This document shows, piece after piece, positions 37,161 through 48,167 of a DNA stretch of 64,000 bases (the stretch's first letter is position 1; each line of letters begins with the position of its first letter). Origin of the DNA: Apoderus coryli. Lineage: Eukaryota; Arthropoda; Insecta; Coleoptera; Attelabidae. The position numbers were made by a program, and so were the translations under genes. The notes below the pieces were generated by a model. The model made no database searches and had not been told where the DNA came from. It was given only the letters and a program-made list of their open reading frames with translations. The stretch spans positions 14,880,001 to 14,944,000 of the forward strand of contig OU452201.1 in the NCBI GenBank assembly GCA_911728435.2, written 5' to 3'.

Positions 37161-38522
37161 CTTCAGTCCTTGTAACACCAGAGAATTGAATAGATACCAA
37201 GCAGTAAGCAAAATATATAAACCCAAAAAAAATGGCAAAAGATAACTAATTCTGAAATATTATTTTACAGCTTCCTTCGATTTCATCCAAAACAAGTTTC
37301 TTTATAAAGTTGTAGGGGATAGGTATAATGTAATATATGTAAGTATGTAGTTGTGTTTTCTCTGGCATGTTAATTTATGGATTTTAGCCTGTGAGTATAT
37401 TTTCTATTCCACATCTATTGTACCAACTATTTGTAACGATGCTATCTTGATTATAGCAATGGTATATATAGGTACCAAGCATATAAGTACTAGCATATTA
37501 TTGTCAGTAATTTTCTTCTTCTTTCGTGATTTTTTTCCATATTATAATATTTGTTTGTGTGTATAATATGTATATGTATAGTAGATGTAACGCATTTGGT
37601 ACTGTAAAATGGTTAATTTTATTTGACGCTTAAATGGATTTGCATTATTTGTTAAAAGTGTTTGGATATTATAATTGATATCATTTGGTGTGTAGGATGG
37701 TATTAAAAATATGCATACCTACTTTAGAATACAGTGGCGCTCAATAACAGCATAAGCAAATACTCATTCTTTGTGTATATTTTTTGCATATCAAAGGATT
37801 ATCATTTTTTCGTAAATTAGACAAACTAGTAAATTCTGATTCCAATTGATATAATCAGTGGGAAGGGTATGGCTGTTATTTACTATCATCTGTAAAGTTT
37901 ACTTTCCAAGTAAATTCATTGTATTTCGTTTTTGCTTACTTAGTCATAAAAGAAAAACGATAAACATTGGACATTCGACTGCAAAAACAACCCGTTAAAG
38001 CTATTGCACTATTTTAAGAGGGGAATCTGAAATGGTTACTTACAAAAATGTCCGATGGTGGCGCTAGTGAATCTCATTGAATATCAAATTATTCATTTCT
38101 TAACTTAGAGTAATTTTCTAGAATATTTTAATACATTCTTCTCCTCAATAGGTGTCGCCAAAAATTAATACATAGTGGCACAAAATATCATATTTCTATT
38201 TTGCGTAAATTATTTTCACATTCTTTTTTGTGCTAGCATTCTTATACGTTCGATGCTTATCTTCGCTTAGACCAGTTATAGTTATATACTATTATACATA
38301 AAAAGGATGAATGTAAAAAAACTGGTTTTATTTACGATAAATAGTCAAGATTTTTAAATATTTTCAACATATTATTTTTTTGCCAAGCCTCTAAATTTTC
38401 ACAAATTGATGATTTGTGTGAAAACCGTAAAACATAGGTATATGACACCTTAAACTGAATCCCAGTTATTTTTGAGGGACTATTAAATACTCCAATACAG
38501 GGTGTTCTATTTAAAAAACCAG

Positions 38523-38820
38523 AACTATGATAATACATGCTTATCTCTTCTTTGGACCGACCTGTATGCTTGCAGTGTTTTTCAAAATGTATTAGGTTAG
38601 CCCTGTTGTTTTAGTTTGTCAGTTTCAAAACCATGAGATGTTTTTTTCATGCATCAAAGAGTGTCTTTCCTAACTATGATAATACATACTTATCTATTCT
38701 TTGGACCGCCCTGTATGCTTGCAGTGTTTTTCAAAATGTATTAGGTTAGCCCTGTTGTTTTAGTTTGTCAGTTTCAAAACCATGAGGCGTTTATTTCATG
38801 CATCAAAGAGTGTCTTTCCT
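38523..38820. repeat. 149-bp direct tandem duplication
   Basis: Two near-identical units start at 38523 and 38672 with AACTATGATAATACAT and end in AGAGTGTCTTTCCTAA. Only a handful of differences are visible. A TACAGGGTG edge sits just left at 38496-38504, so the duplication probably lies inside a CAGGGTG-type element. Confidence 0.85.
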
Positions 38821-39285
38821 AATAGTATACAATGTGTCCAGAAACTAATGGACCAAGCGAAAGCCACAAATTGTAGAGCAGATTTCATGGCAAACTTCTA
38901 ATGCTTCCGAAAGCAGTTATAGTTTTTAAAAGAAAGCGAAAGCGCCTTTAGCCATTGGAGTGAAAGGTGACAAAGATATTTCCCTAAATAGAAGCATTCG
39001 TTAGCCATACACTGCTGAATTAAATATGCGAACATAGGCGTCCAAACGGGTATCAACGGACATTTCTAATAAAAACTTCTTTGTCACTAACTTTTCGAGA
39101 ATTCTGAGATCATTCTTAGGAAATATGAGGTATTCTTATCTCAAGATGATAGAATGCTGCATTTTCGAGAAAAATTAAGTTTTAGTTTAATATGCGGTTT
39201 AACATAGTACCTATCTATTTGATTTACGATTGGTACATTACTTATTTTAACAGTAAAAATTTAAAAAATTAAGTAGGGTATTAGG

Positions 39286-39970
39286 TATTGTGAGTATTTA
39301 CAGGGTGTCACAAATATAAGAAATGAATCATAGTTGTGTTTTTTTAAATGGAATGCCCTGTATATGAATATATTTTTAGATTCCCCGTTCAAAATAAACC
39401 TAACTTTCATTAAAGTACATCTCACCTAAACCTGACAGTTTTTTAAATATTTAAATTTTTATAAAAATATAGACATAATATGAATGAAAAAATTCACACC
39501 TAATTGTTTGTTCTTTTTAAGCCAGTCTGGGCTGATAAATATACCCACTCATCACTTGTTACGCTAAATATAAAAAGCCCCCAATACTAAATACAGGGTG
39601 TCCAATAATATAACTTATATGAACGTAAAGTTAAATTCTAAATAACTTGTTTATTTCAAATGGAACACCCAGTATAAGAGGTCAAAATTAGATGCATAAA
39701 GTAATTATCTGTCAAATATTATAATACTTTCCTATGAATAACTTTTGACGTTTTTGTGGAAAATGCACATATTCATGATATTAGACGATTTTGAAATTGA
39801 ATCTCTTAGTTTCATGTAGACCACCCTGTATTTAATGATGCAAAAATTAAAGTTTTCTTATAGATATGTATACTTATCTTTAATTTTGCATGGAAGAGGC
39901 ACACATATTGGCAATAAGAGGAAGAATTTTCAAAATTATAATATTTATCAAGTCAGCCATGAGAATTTGA
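39286..39970 (+). repeat. left inverted arm of the DUF4817 element
   Basis: It runs from TATTGTGAGTA to CAGCCATGAGAATTTGA and pairs with 40596-41274. Internal edges are CAGGGTG at 39301, CCCTGTAT near 39355, TACAGGGTGTCC near 39594, and CACCCTGTATT near 39825. The arm is thus built of several short blocks that each end in the same motif. Confidence 0.85.
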
Positions 39971-40106
39971 GAAGAAGAGAATACATTTTTGTAATTTAAT
40001 ATTTACTGTCAAATAGTCGGTTGAAAATTCTTACCTAAGAGTTGAGAATTTTTCATAAAACAGTTTTTTATCTGTGACATTTGATTTAATTCACTTCAAT
40101 TCAAAA

Positions 40107-40504
40107 ATGCGAACCTATTCCAAAGGAGAAAGCATACACATGATTTTTATTCTGGGAGAATGGTCCAAAAACGCTTTACTGGAATCGCGAGTTTACGCTC
40201 AAAGGTTCCTGGCGCAAAATCACCCCAAAAAAGCGGTCTTCGAGAGGCTGTTAAGGCAGTTTAACGAAAGATACCACCCAAATACAGTGCAACTGCATCA
40301 AGAACTTTTCAATATTGATTTTAAATCGTGTTGAATTTTGTAAATGGGCCAGGAACAAAATCATCGCAAATGAAAACTTTTTTAATTTTGAAGGAGCAAA
40401 TAAATGAAGCGTTTAGAAGCGTTACACCAGATTAAAGTTGTTGAAGGATTAAGAAAAGGATTGAAATGTGCCTAGAGTCCAATCATTTTGAACATTTATT
40501 ATAA
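40107..40504 (+). pseudogene. decayed transposase with DUF4817-like N-terminal helix-turn-helix
   Basis: The best-preserved segment is an open frame (40074-40334); its likely original start is the Met at 40107. It reads MRTYSKGESIHMIFILGE, then ESRVYAQRFLAQNHPKKAVF and ERLLRQFNE. This matches the pattern of arthropod DUF4817 domains (Met, aromatic, ...LIYGEA..NA..A.R.Y..RFP.R..P....F...), a helix-turn-helix at the N-terminus of Tc1/mariner-like transposases. Two frame changes follow: EFCKWARNKIIANENFF near 40333, then EQINEAFRSVTPD and RIKKRIEMCLESNHFEHLL ending at 40504, with internal stops. That last piece resembles the HFEHLL terminus of the same transposase group. Most of the catalytic domain is deleted. 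The family assignment comes from memory of the motifs. Confidence 0.7.
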
Positions 40505-40595
40505 AATTTATCAGTTTTTATGTAGGTATATCTTGTTATTTAATTTAAGTTAAAAATGTATTTATTTATTATGTTATTGTTTAAATTATGGTTTG

Positions 40596-41274
40596 TCAAA
40601 TTCTCATGGCTGACTTGACGAATATAATTTTGAAAAAGTCTTCCTATACCAATATGTGCTTTTTCCATACATTAAAAAAATATACATATCTATAAGAAAA
40701 CCTCATAGTGATTAATAGATAATTAATTTCATCACCATCAAATACAGGGTGGTCTACATGAAATTAACAGGTTCAATTAAAAATTCGCATAATATTATGA
40801 ATATGTGCATTTTCCACGAAAACGTCAAGAGTTATCCATAGGAAAGTATTATAATATTTGACAGAGAATTACTTTGTGCATCTAATTTTTACCTCATATA
40901 CAGGGTGTTCCATTTGAAATAAACAAGTTATTTAGAATTAAACTTTACGTTCATATAAGTTATATTATTGGACACCCTGTATTTAGTATTGGGGATTTTT
41001 TATATTTGGCGTAACAAGTGATGAGATATTCATCAGCCTAGACTGGCTTAAAAAGAACAAACAAATAGGTGTGAATTTTTTCATTCAAATTATGTCTATA
41101 TTTTTATTAAAACATAAATATTTAAAAAACTGTCAGGTTTAGGTGAGATGGGCTTTAATGAAATTTAGGTTTATTTTGAACGGGAAATTGATTCATATAC
41201 AGGGCATTCCATTTAAAAAAACACAACTATGGTTAATTTCTCATATTTGGGACACCCTGTATAGACTCACAATA
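40596..41274 (-). repeat. right inverted arm of the DUF4817 element
   Basis: This is the reverse complement of the left arm. It runs from TCAAATTCTCATGGCTGA to ACTCACAATA and carries the matching internal edges TACAGGGTGG near 40744, TACAGGGTGTTCC near 40898, CACCCTGTATT near 40972 and CACCCTGTATA near 41253. A further 115 bp to its right (to about 41390) is also repeated at 26826 but is not present on the left side. Confidence 0.85.
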
Positions 41275-41384
41275 TTTTTAAAATGTAGCCATAAATCATT
41301 TTTATCGAACCCATGAATAAAACTTCAAGGAAATTAAATAGTTTAACCACAGTATCCCGTGTCGTATGGCGTGAATAACCCTGT

Positions 41385-41650
41385 ATATACGTTCCAACTA
41401 CCTAACTGGTGAAATTTTAAACACTATTTAAACCCCTACCAAGGGTATCTTATAATTTTATAATAACTACCAGTCGGGAGTTCTTGTATTCTCTCTATAG
41501 ATCATAAAAAATCGGTTGTGTCACCCTAAAACTTTCCCGACTAGTTATAATATAATTAAAAATATATGACCTGCGTAACGAAACAGAATTTTAATAATTA
41601 TTATAATTGTATTATTTCCAATAAACTAACGTAACAAACTACTACTACTT
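41385..41650 (-). repeat. tRNA-like SINE family, rearranged minus-strand fragments
   Basis: The right part (41506-41650) carries the family 3' end: read on the minus strand, AAAGTTTTAGGGTGACACAA then CCGATTTTTT. The 5' leader motif (TTCACCAGTTAGGTAGTTGG on the minus strand) lies at 41386-41412, to the left of that 3' end. That order means two broken copies lie next to each other, or one is rearranged. The tRNA-like core is absent. Confidence 0.6.
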
Positions 41651-42117
41651 TATCCCTTCTTGTATTTATCCTCTAACAGTAGGTATACCTACATAATATT
41701 ACCATAGATGTTTATGTATTCTCTGATATTACTGTACCTGGCTAACGTTAATAATCCCTACTCCTAGTACATACGCATATACATAATATACTATACCACA
41801 TACAACTAAATATTAATAATATAAGTACGACAAAACCATTAGATTTTTGTGTCACTGTGTATAAACAGCGCCATCTCTTCAATGCTGTCCCAACTACTAA
41901 TTACTTGTTTGTTGGCTACAGTTATAAAAAAAATATAAGAAAATGGCGGATATTTGAAGAGAAATATGAGGGTTTTTTTTATATATGGATATTGTCTAAT
42001 ACAGAAAGTTTTCACGAACAATTTTAATTACAAGTTATTGTTAAATATATAAATTAGGTAATAAAGTAATATTATCATTATTAAATATTAGAATCATAGC
42101 ACAAAATGAGGAAAAAG

Positions 42118-42612
42118 TTGCTGACTTTGAACTCAATTTATTAAGTAATTATTTATTGTTGTAGCCTCAAAATACCTTATTACCTAATCCAAACCTTAAT
42201 CTTTAAGACCCTATTAAAATTTTTGCTACCAGATACGTATTAGTGGAGATTTCCATCCACAAAAATATATCTGTAAATTTGAAAAAATTACCCATGTTTG
42301 AACTCAATTTATGAGTTAACTATTTAATCTTTCCGCTTGAAAATACTTCATTACCTAATCCCATCTTTGGTCTTTAAAACCCTATGAAAATTTTTGCTAG
42401 CAGATACGTCTTAGTGGCGTCTACCATGCGCAAAATTATGCCTGCAAAGCGAAATATGATGATTTTCTAACTCTGTTTTTGAACTAACTATCCAATATTT
42501 CAACTTCAAAATACTTCAATACCTAATCCCATCTTTACTCTTTAACTCCCTATCAAAATTTTTGCTATCAGATACGTATTAGTGGAGTCTAGCATGCGCA
42601 AAAATAGGTCTG
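42118..42612. repeat. about 170-bp tandem repeat, three diverged units
   Basis: Three units share TTACCTAATCC (42180, 42351, 42519), a CTATNAAAATTTTTGCTA block and the motif AGATACGTATTAGTGGAG, with spacings of 171 and 168 bp. Units have diverged clearly. An open frame starting at 42582 in the last unit runs 61 codons (ending EYLEETTALF) but matches no family I know. Confidence 0.8.
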
Positions 42613-44124
42613 CAAACGATTTTATTCAAACGCCCCTCTTAAGTAGGAGTTTGACTTGCGACTCATTTCATCATATTAGCTGTATCCACATATCAGAAGC
42701 CTCACTAACAGACGCGAATCTGGACGATATCACTGAATATCTGGAAGAGACAACTGCTTTATTCTGACGCTGTGGTATTACGAATACTCTATTGTTAGTC
42801 ACCTGCAAACATTCTGTCAGCGGCCTTCTTCCTTAGCTATTATTGATTAATAATAGAGTGGTTTGAGGTAGAATCTTTAATAGGAGTGATATATTGCTTG
42901 GATGTATATACTGTATATTAAAAAATATATAGATTACAATTTTTGTAGCTTTACTGAATATTTTAGACTGTTCTCAAATGTCAGTGTTTCTCGGGATTAA
43001 AACTAGTTCTTCTAACGATAAATCATTACCGAATAATAACGCAACAAGAACTTTGTGTCTTTTCGAATTAGGTAGTATAAAAGTACATATTTTGACCAAA
43101 TTCAGTTAGAATAAGTTTGAGTTTTAGTTTATGACTCAAACCTAAATTAAATTAAATTAAAGTTTTAACTATTTTATATCAAAATTATAACTAGGTAAGT
43201 TGCTATCCAAAATATTTGATTAAATCTGGAATTTAAATTACATAAACATGGCAAAACGTTAACGGACTACGTAAAAGTTTCGCAGTGTGTCCGTCAAAGG
43301 GCAAATAAATTATTACATCTTCTTCCCTAACTGAAATATACATATTTTCAGTGTCTGTTTGCAAATTTCTGTTTGCATTTCACTATCTCACATCTATTCG
43401 TAATTTAAATACAATTTTGGTACATATGTAAATCTATACCAGAAGAAGGTGCGTTTGAAGGTAGTTTTCTCTCGCGCACCAGAAGAAATGTTTACACGTT
43501 CGAATTGTTTTTGTATGTAGATGATGATAATATCGATTTTATATTCCATGATGTTTTTTTGCTGTTATTTCTGAACTTTTGTATTTAGTTTTTTTTTTCG
43601 GTTTGTTTTGTTTTGCTAGTACATTGTAACATTGCAAGATATGTAAATTTCTACACACGTTGGACCATGAATAAGGACTATTCCAATCAAAATACGGAAA
43701 CAATAGAAATATATAATATAGTATTCTATTCTATCTGCTTCAGAGCATTGAGCAAGTGGACATGGGCAGTACACAGATGTTGCATGCGTCGTAATTAACG
43801 TCCGTTAATTCAAGGAGGTGGTTTGCCGATTTAAAGAAATACTAAATGCTCGATATAAAAAATAAAATGCAGTTTAAGATAACAAATGTCTAATATCTTT
43901 TATAAAATCTCATTATGAAATATGCAATTTCCTCATTAAGTTTTCTTCTATAATCGCTTAAAAACCTAAAGAAACGAATTAACAGCAGTGAAAAAAGATA
44001 AATTGAGTGAGTATTTATTTATGCTATTTTCTAAGAAAAGGTACGGATAGTTGAAGAGTTTTGCTGGTGAGCTACATAATCCAATATTAAATGATTCTTT
44101 GTAAATCTACACCTTAATTTGAAC

Positions 44125-44520
44125 TCTGATCAAATGACCGACCCCCACTGGTAGGAGAGGAGGCTGAAGGGGAACTTGTATTATTATATACCTAGATGAT
44201 GACAAAATATCAAAACTTTCGGCCAGACTATCCAATTCTGGAAAATCAAGAGCCAGGCAACTGTTGGTATGAGAAGATGTCTGGTAGGGATGTACACTGA
44301 TCATGGGCATAATGAAAAATTCTGTATGCTTAGCTTTTTCCTGACGAGACGGGAGAACATGTAATGTATTCCTGCCCCTCTCTAGCTAGATTTAGATTAG
44401 ATTTGCGACATTTGGTAGAAAAAAGCTAATAGAAAACTCATCGAGCAAAACAATCGACTTCGTTAAGAAAATTGAGCTGGTGGGATACATATGGATAGGT
44501 ATGAGCCAAAATATAACTTC
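44125..44520 (+). pseudogene. relic of the I/R1-like retroelement (C-terminal end)
   Basis: Plus-strand fragments in several frames read KSRARQLL, PDETGEHVMYSCPSLARFRL and TIDFVKKIELVGYIWIG. This is the C-terminal Cys/His region typical of I- and R1-like ORF2 proteins (SRxxRxLLGxLTGH...CxxC...ETxxHxxxxCPxLAxxR). The ending matches the relic at 60560-60865. Several stops and frameshifts make it non-functional. Confidence 0.65.
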
Positions 44521-46610
44521 GTGTGGTCGTAGAGGACTTTAGTCAGTTTTTTACTAAGTAATTAAAAATCATTGGAAGCGGCAACATATTTTTACGCATC
44601 TGGACTAGACAAAAAAGGTAATTTATTTTATTAGCACTTATGTGCTTATTCCTAAGGTGTTATTCTGAAACTGATTGCAATTAATTAGTTTCTATTCAGA
44701 TAAAATTCAAACACATGGATAAAATAATAAAATATCAAAACAAAAAATAGCCGCGCATACAAGAGATGAATAAAAATCATGTTCCCATATACAGAAGGCT
44801 ACAGGTGCCAATTGTAAAATTACAAATACCACTGTTTTGCAGATATTAGTTGATTGAAATACTTATAGAAATCGATGACTCAACAATTTTATCTTAGCCT
44901 CTGGTCGACTAGAACAAAAGGAATAACACGACTCATACCTACCTTAATTGATTGTTTTACTGTTACCCAGCTAATAGCTATTAGCTTGTAACAATAATTG
45001 TTACAGGATTCCTATTAGTTGTATACAATAGGTATCCGTAAAGAGAAATAAGAAGCAAGAGAGCATAAATCTACGCGGAAAAAAGAAGTTTATTAAATTA
45101 AAAATAAAACTAGGAATTCCTAAGCGAAATATACATAATAATATCTTTAAAAACTGCTACATGGCATGATAAATACAAAACATATTTTCGTGATATTAAT
45201 ATGTAATGATTTAGACTTTTGGAAAACGCTAAATATACAAGGCTCATAAAAATCATTATATTTGCAATAATGAGCTTGCTGCTTTGAGTTACAATTCTCA
45301 TAATAAGTAAAAAACAGATAATTTCTGCAAAGAATATTAGATATCTTTCGTATGAATCTGAGCAACTTTAAGAAAATGAAAAAAAATTCAGAAAATTATT
45401 TTAAGTTGAAATGTCACGCCAAATAATTTATTTAGTTTAAGATTCGGGTTTTGTCAACAAAAATGCAATAAACATCTAACTCATATAAATACGCATGTAT
45501 GTAAACTTGTATACGTGTTTATGCATAACTTGTCCATAACGTGTCAATCGACGAAACATGGATAATTCGGAAAAAGAAATAGCAGTCAAAACAATGAATT
45601 CATACGGCAAGGTGACTGAAAATTTGCTTCTGCTGTATATATATATTAATAAAATAAAATATATAATTGCGTGATTTCTTGAAATGCAAATTAATTCTTT
45701 TAATAAGTTCTAATTGTAAATAACCAAGGACCAAGGAAAAATGCAGAAACGTCTTTAAAGGGCTAAAAATTATATTTCTTTCATCTCAACACACTCAAAC
45801 TGTGTCGCTTTTAAAACGAGATGCAATTGATCACTTCCATGTACCATTTTGAAAATAATGGCCCGTTCAGTTACTTTACGGACACCCTGTATATGCAGTG
45901 ATTTTTGGAGGAATAATATACTAAAATAGGAAGTACCTACATTACGAAATTAAAAATAATTTCGTTACCATAAAATAACTCTCATAGAAAAAATACATTG
46001 TAACATTTAAGTTTACTCAAAAAAATACATTTTACTGAAATAGAAGTTGTAAAAATTTTCAATGTGGTGTATTTTCTAATATTATTATTAATTTACAAAG
46101 ATATTTAAGTTCATATAAATTAACCACCTTCGTGATTTTACACATCATAAGGAGACACTTTTTTCCATGTATGTTTTTGCTATAAGAATTACCAAGCTAT
46201 TTCGTCATCAAAAGAATGGCTGCAATTAACAAATAAATGAGTGTAATTTTTCACTCACCTATGCGATTATAAAGTACATAAGAAATAACCTATTATCTTA
46301 GAATTCTCTATAATATTCTATATGCAATGGTGAGGCACATAGTGAAGAAAATCATATACTTAAAGAATACATTTGGTAATAATTTAATAGATTAATTTTA
46401 CACGTTAGTAGGTCCAGACAGTAAAACACTTCATCATATTAAAAACCAACAATATTAACGTGGACCAAATAGCATTACGATTAATACTTTCCATTTTGCT
46501 TGATTTTAAAACACTAAAGGATCAAATGTACATTTTTGTTGAAAGAATGTTATCAATTTTGAAAATGTTTCAAGGAAAGAAAAAAGAAATTATGCGACCC
46601 ACGATAATAA

Positions 46611-46950
46611 TAAAAAAAGGTTGTGTCGCCCCAAAACTATACCGACAAAATCTAAAATATATGACCTGCGTAATTTATAACTTTTATTATTTCCAATAAA
46701 CAACTAACCTAACAAACTAACTACTTTATTAAAAATTAGAAATAAGAGAAATTGCAATAGCTGGGAATTAAACCCATGACCTTCCACATGCAAAGCCCGT
46801 ACTCTACCACTGACGACACCGACGCTTATTACACAAATAAGTTCTATAAGTATCTATATAAGGGATATAAATACCCATACCTAACTGGTGAAATTATAAA
46901 CGCAATTTTCTCTAGAACTATTGAGGTATATTTCAGAAGTAACCCAAAAT
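46611..46950 (-). repeat. tRNA-Ala-like SINE family copy S1
   Basis: Minus-strand copy. It has a 5' leader (TTCTAGAGAAAATTGCG, then TTTCACCAGTTAGGTATGG), a tRNA-like core around 46755-46826 with GGTAGAG and an anticodon loop TTTGCAT (Ala TGC type), B-box-like GGGTTTAATTCCC, then the family 3' part with TTTTGGGGCGACACAACC. The acceptor arms do not pair, so it is not a working tRNA gene. Confidence 0.72.
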
Positions 46951-47787
46951 TTAGCTCAATTGATTGAAGCGTTTAGGCGCTATCGTGGAAGAATACATAC
47001 AGACACACAGCCACAGAGAATTGTCTTAATGGTCTCTGGGGACGTCATAATCGTTATATTCGTCTTTATCTCAATTTTTTTAGCGCGTTCACAATGCTTA
47101 AGGTATCTATGGGTCGAGAAAGTAAAAGATGACAAACATGAAATATAACCGCTTGCACACCTCTCTACTATAACATGCAAAATACTGGAAAAGTTATTAT
47201 TTATATGAAAACATTTAATTGAAAAACAATGTCAATTGACCAAGATAATCCAATTCCACAATTTGTCCTACTCCTCGGTGGTCTATATATCTATCTATTT
47301 CTCTATTGATTTATTACATCAGCAGCATATAAAATTATACTATAATTAACTGCACACAACAACTACTTTGTATTTGCCATATTTTCAAGTTGTCGTTCCC
47401 CTTTTTTCCATGCATTTTCCATTCTCCACTTGTCTTTATGAAATGATGTGCATTAACAACGACATAAACATGTATATCAAATCAAATTAATAATTTATAA
47501 TACTTTACGTGTGCTTCAACTGACGACGGCGTTCGTATATTTTATATCGCGAACAACTAGCAGGTATGTTGTAAAATTAGTATGTAGAAAATATCGAATG
47601 TCCTCTATACTGGTTAATTAGGTGTCTTTTTCTTTCTATATTTGTGTCGACGGTTATGCCTTTTGTAGAAGATTGTATTAGATTTGAAATAAGCACAATT
47701 TTCAATGAATATGAAATAATACATCGAGAATCGTTCAGTAGATATTTTATATTGCAGTTTAAATAAACCATTTTACTTTCCCACAGC

Positions 47788-48167
47788 GATAGGTTACTTT
47801 TGCTATTTGTCCCCATAATTCTCGAGAAAATTGCGTTTAAAATTTCACCAGTTAGGTAGTTGGAACCTATCTTATTAGAATTATAATACAATAATTTAAA
47901 AGGGGGTTTTGTGGCGTTATTGATAGAGCGTGCATTTCGCATACGGAAGGATCTGAGTTCAAATGTCAGCTCTGGCAATCCTTTTTTTTTCTAATTTTTG
48001 AATAAAGTAGTTAGTTTGTTACGTTAGTTTATTGGAAATAATGAAAATAATAGAATTATGATAATAATTATTAAAATTCTGTTTCGTTCCGCAGGTCATA
48101 TATTTTTGATTATATTATATCATGTCGGGAAAGTTTTGGGGCGACATAACCGATCTTTTTATATATT
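47788..48167 (+). repeat. tRNA-Ala-like SINE family copy S2 (most complete)
   Basis: Plus-strand copy of about 380 bp with all parts in order: leader (CTCGAGAAAATTGCG, then TTTCACCAGTTAGGTAGTTGG in two parts), tRNA-like core 47910-47978 (TGATAGAGCG, loop TTTCGCAT, GAGTTCAAAT), AT-rich body containing GTTAGTTTATTGG, and 3' end GGGAAAGTTTTGGGGCGACA. About 100 bp of conserved sequence precede the tRNA-like core, which is unusual for a simple tRNA SINE. Confidence 0.75.

Larger units (their letters stand above)
39286..41274. mobile_element. DNA transposon with about 680-bp inverted arms and decayed DUF4817-type transposase
   Basis: Two long inverted arms (39286-39970 and 40596-41274) match at roughly 90% by eye over their whole length. 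They enclose about 625 bp with remains of a transposase gene. The outermost CAGGGTG...CACCCTG pair sits next to TA at 39299-39300 and 41260-41261, which would fit TA target duplications of the Tc1/mariner group. The inverted match continues about 13 bp beyond, so the true outer end is uncertain. Both arms contain further internal CAGGGTG / CACCCTG edges. The element is internally deleted and dead as it stands. Confidence 0.82.

Noticed and set aside
46755..46826. tRNA-Ala gene on the minus strand
   Set aside because: A and B box-like parts and an Ala anticodon loop are present, but the acceptor stem does not pair and the sequence sits inside a repeat family.
47577..47978. 133-codon minus-strand frame
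   Set aside because: It runs antisense across SINE copy S2 and its flank; the apparent protein is a by-product of the repeat.
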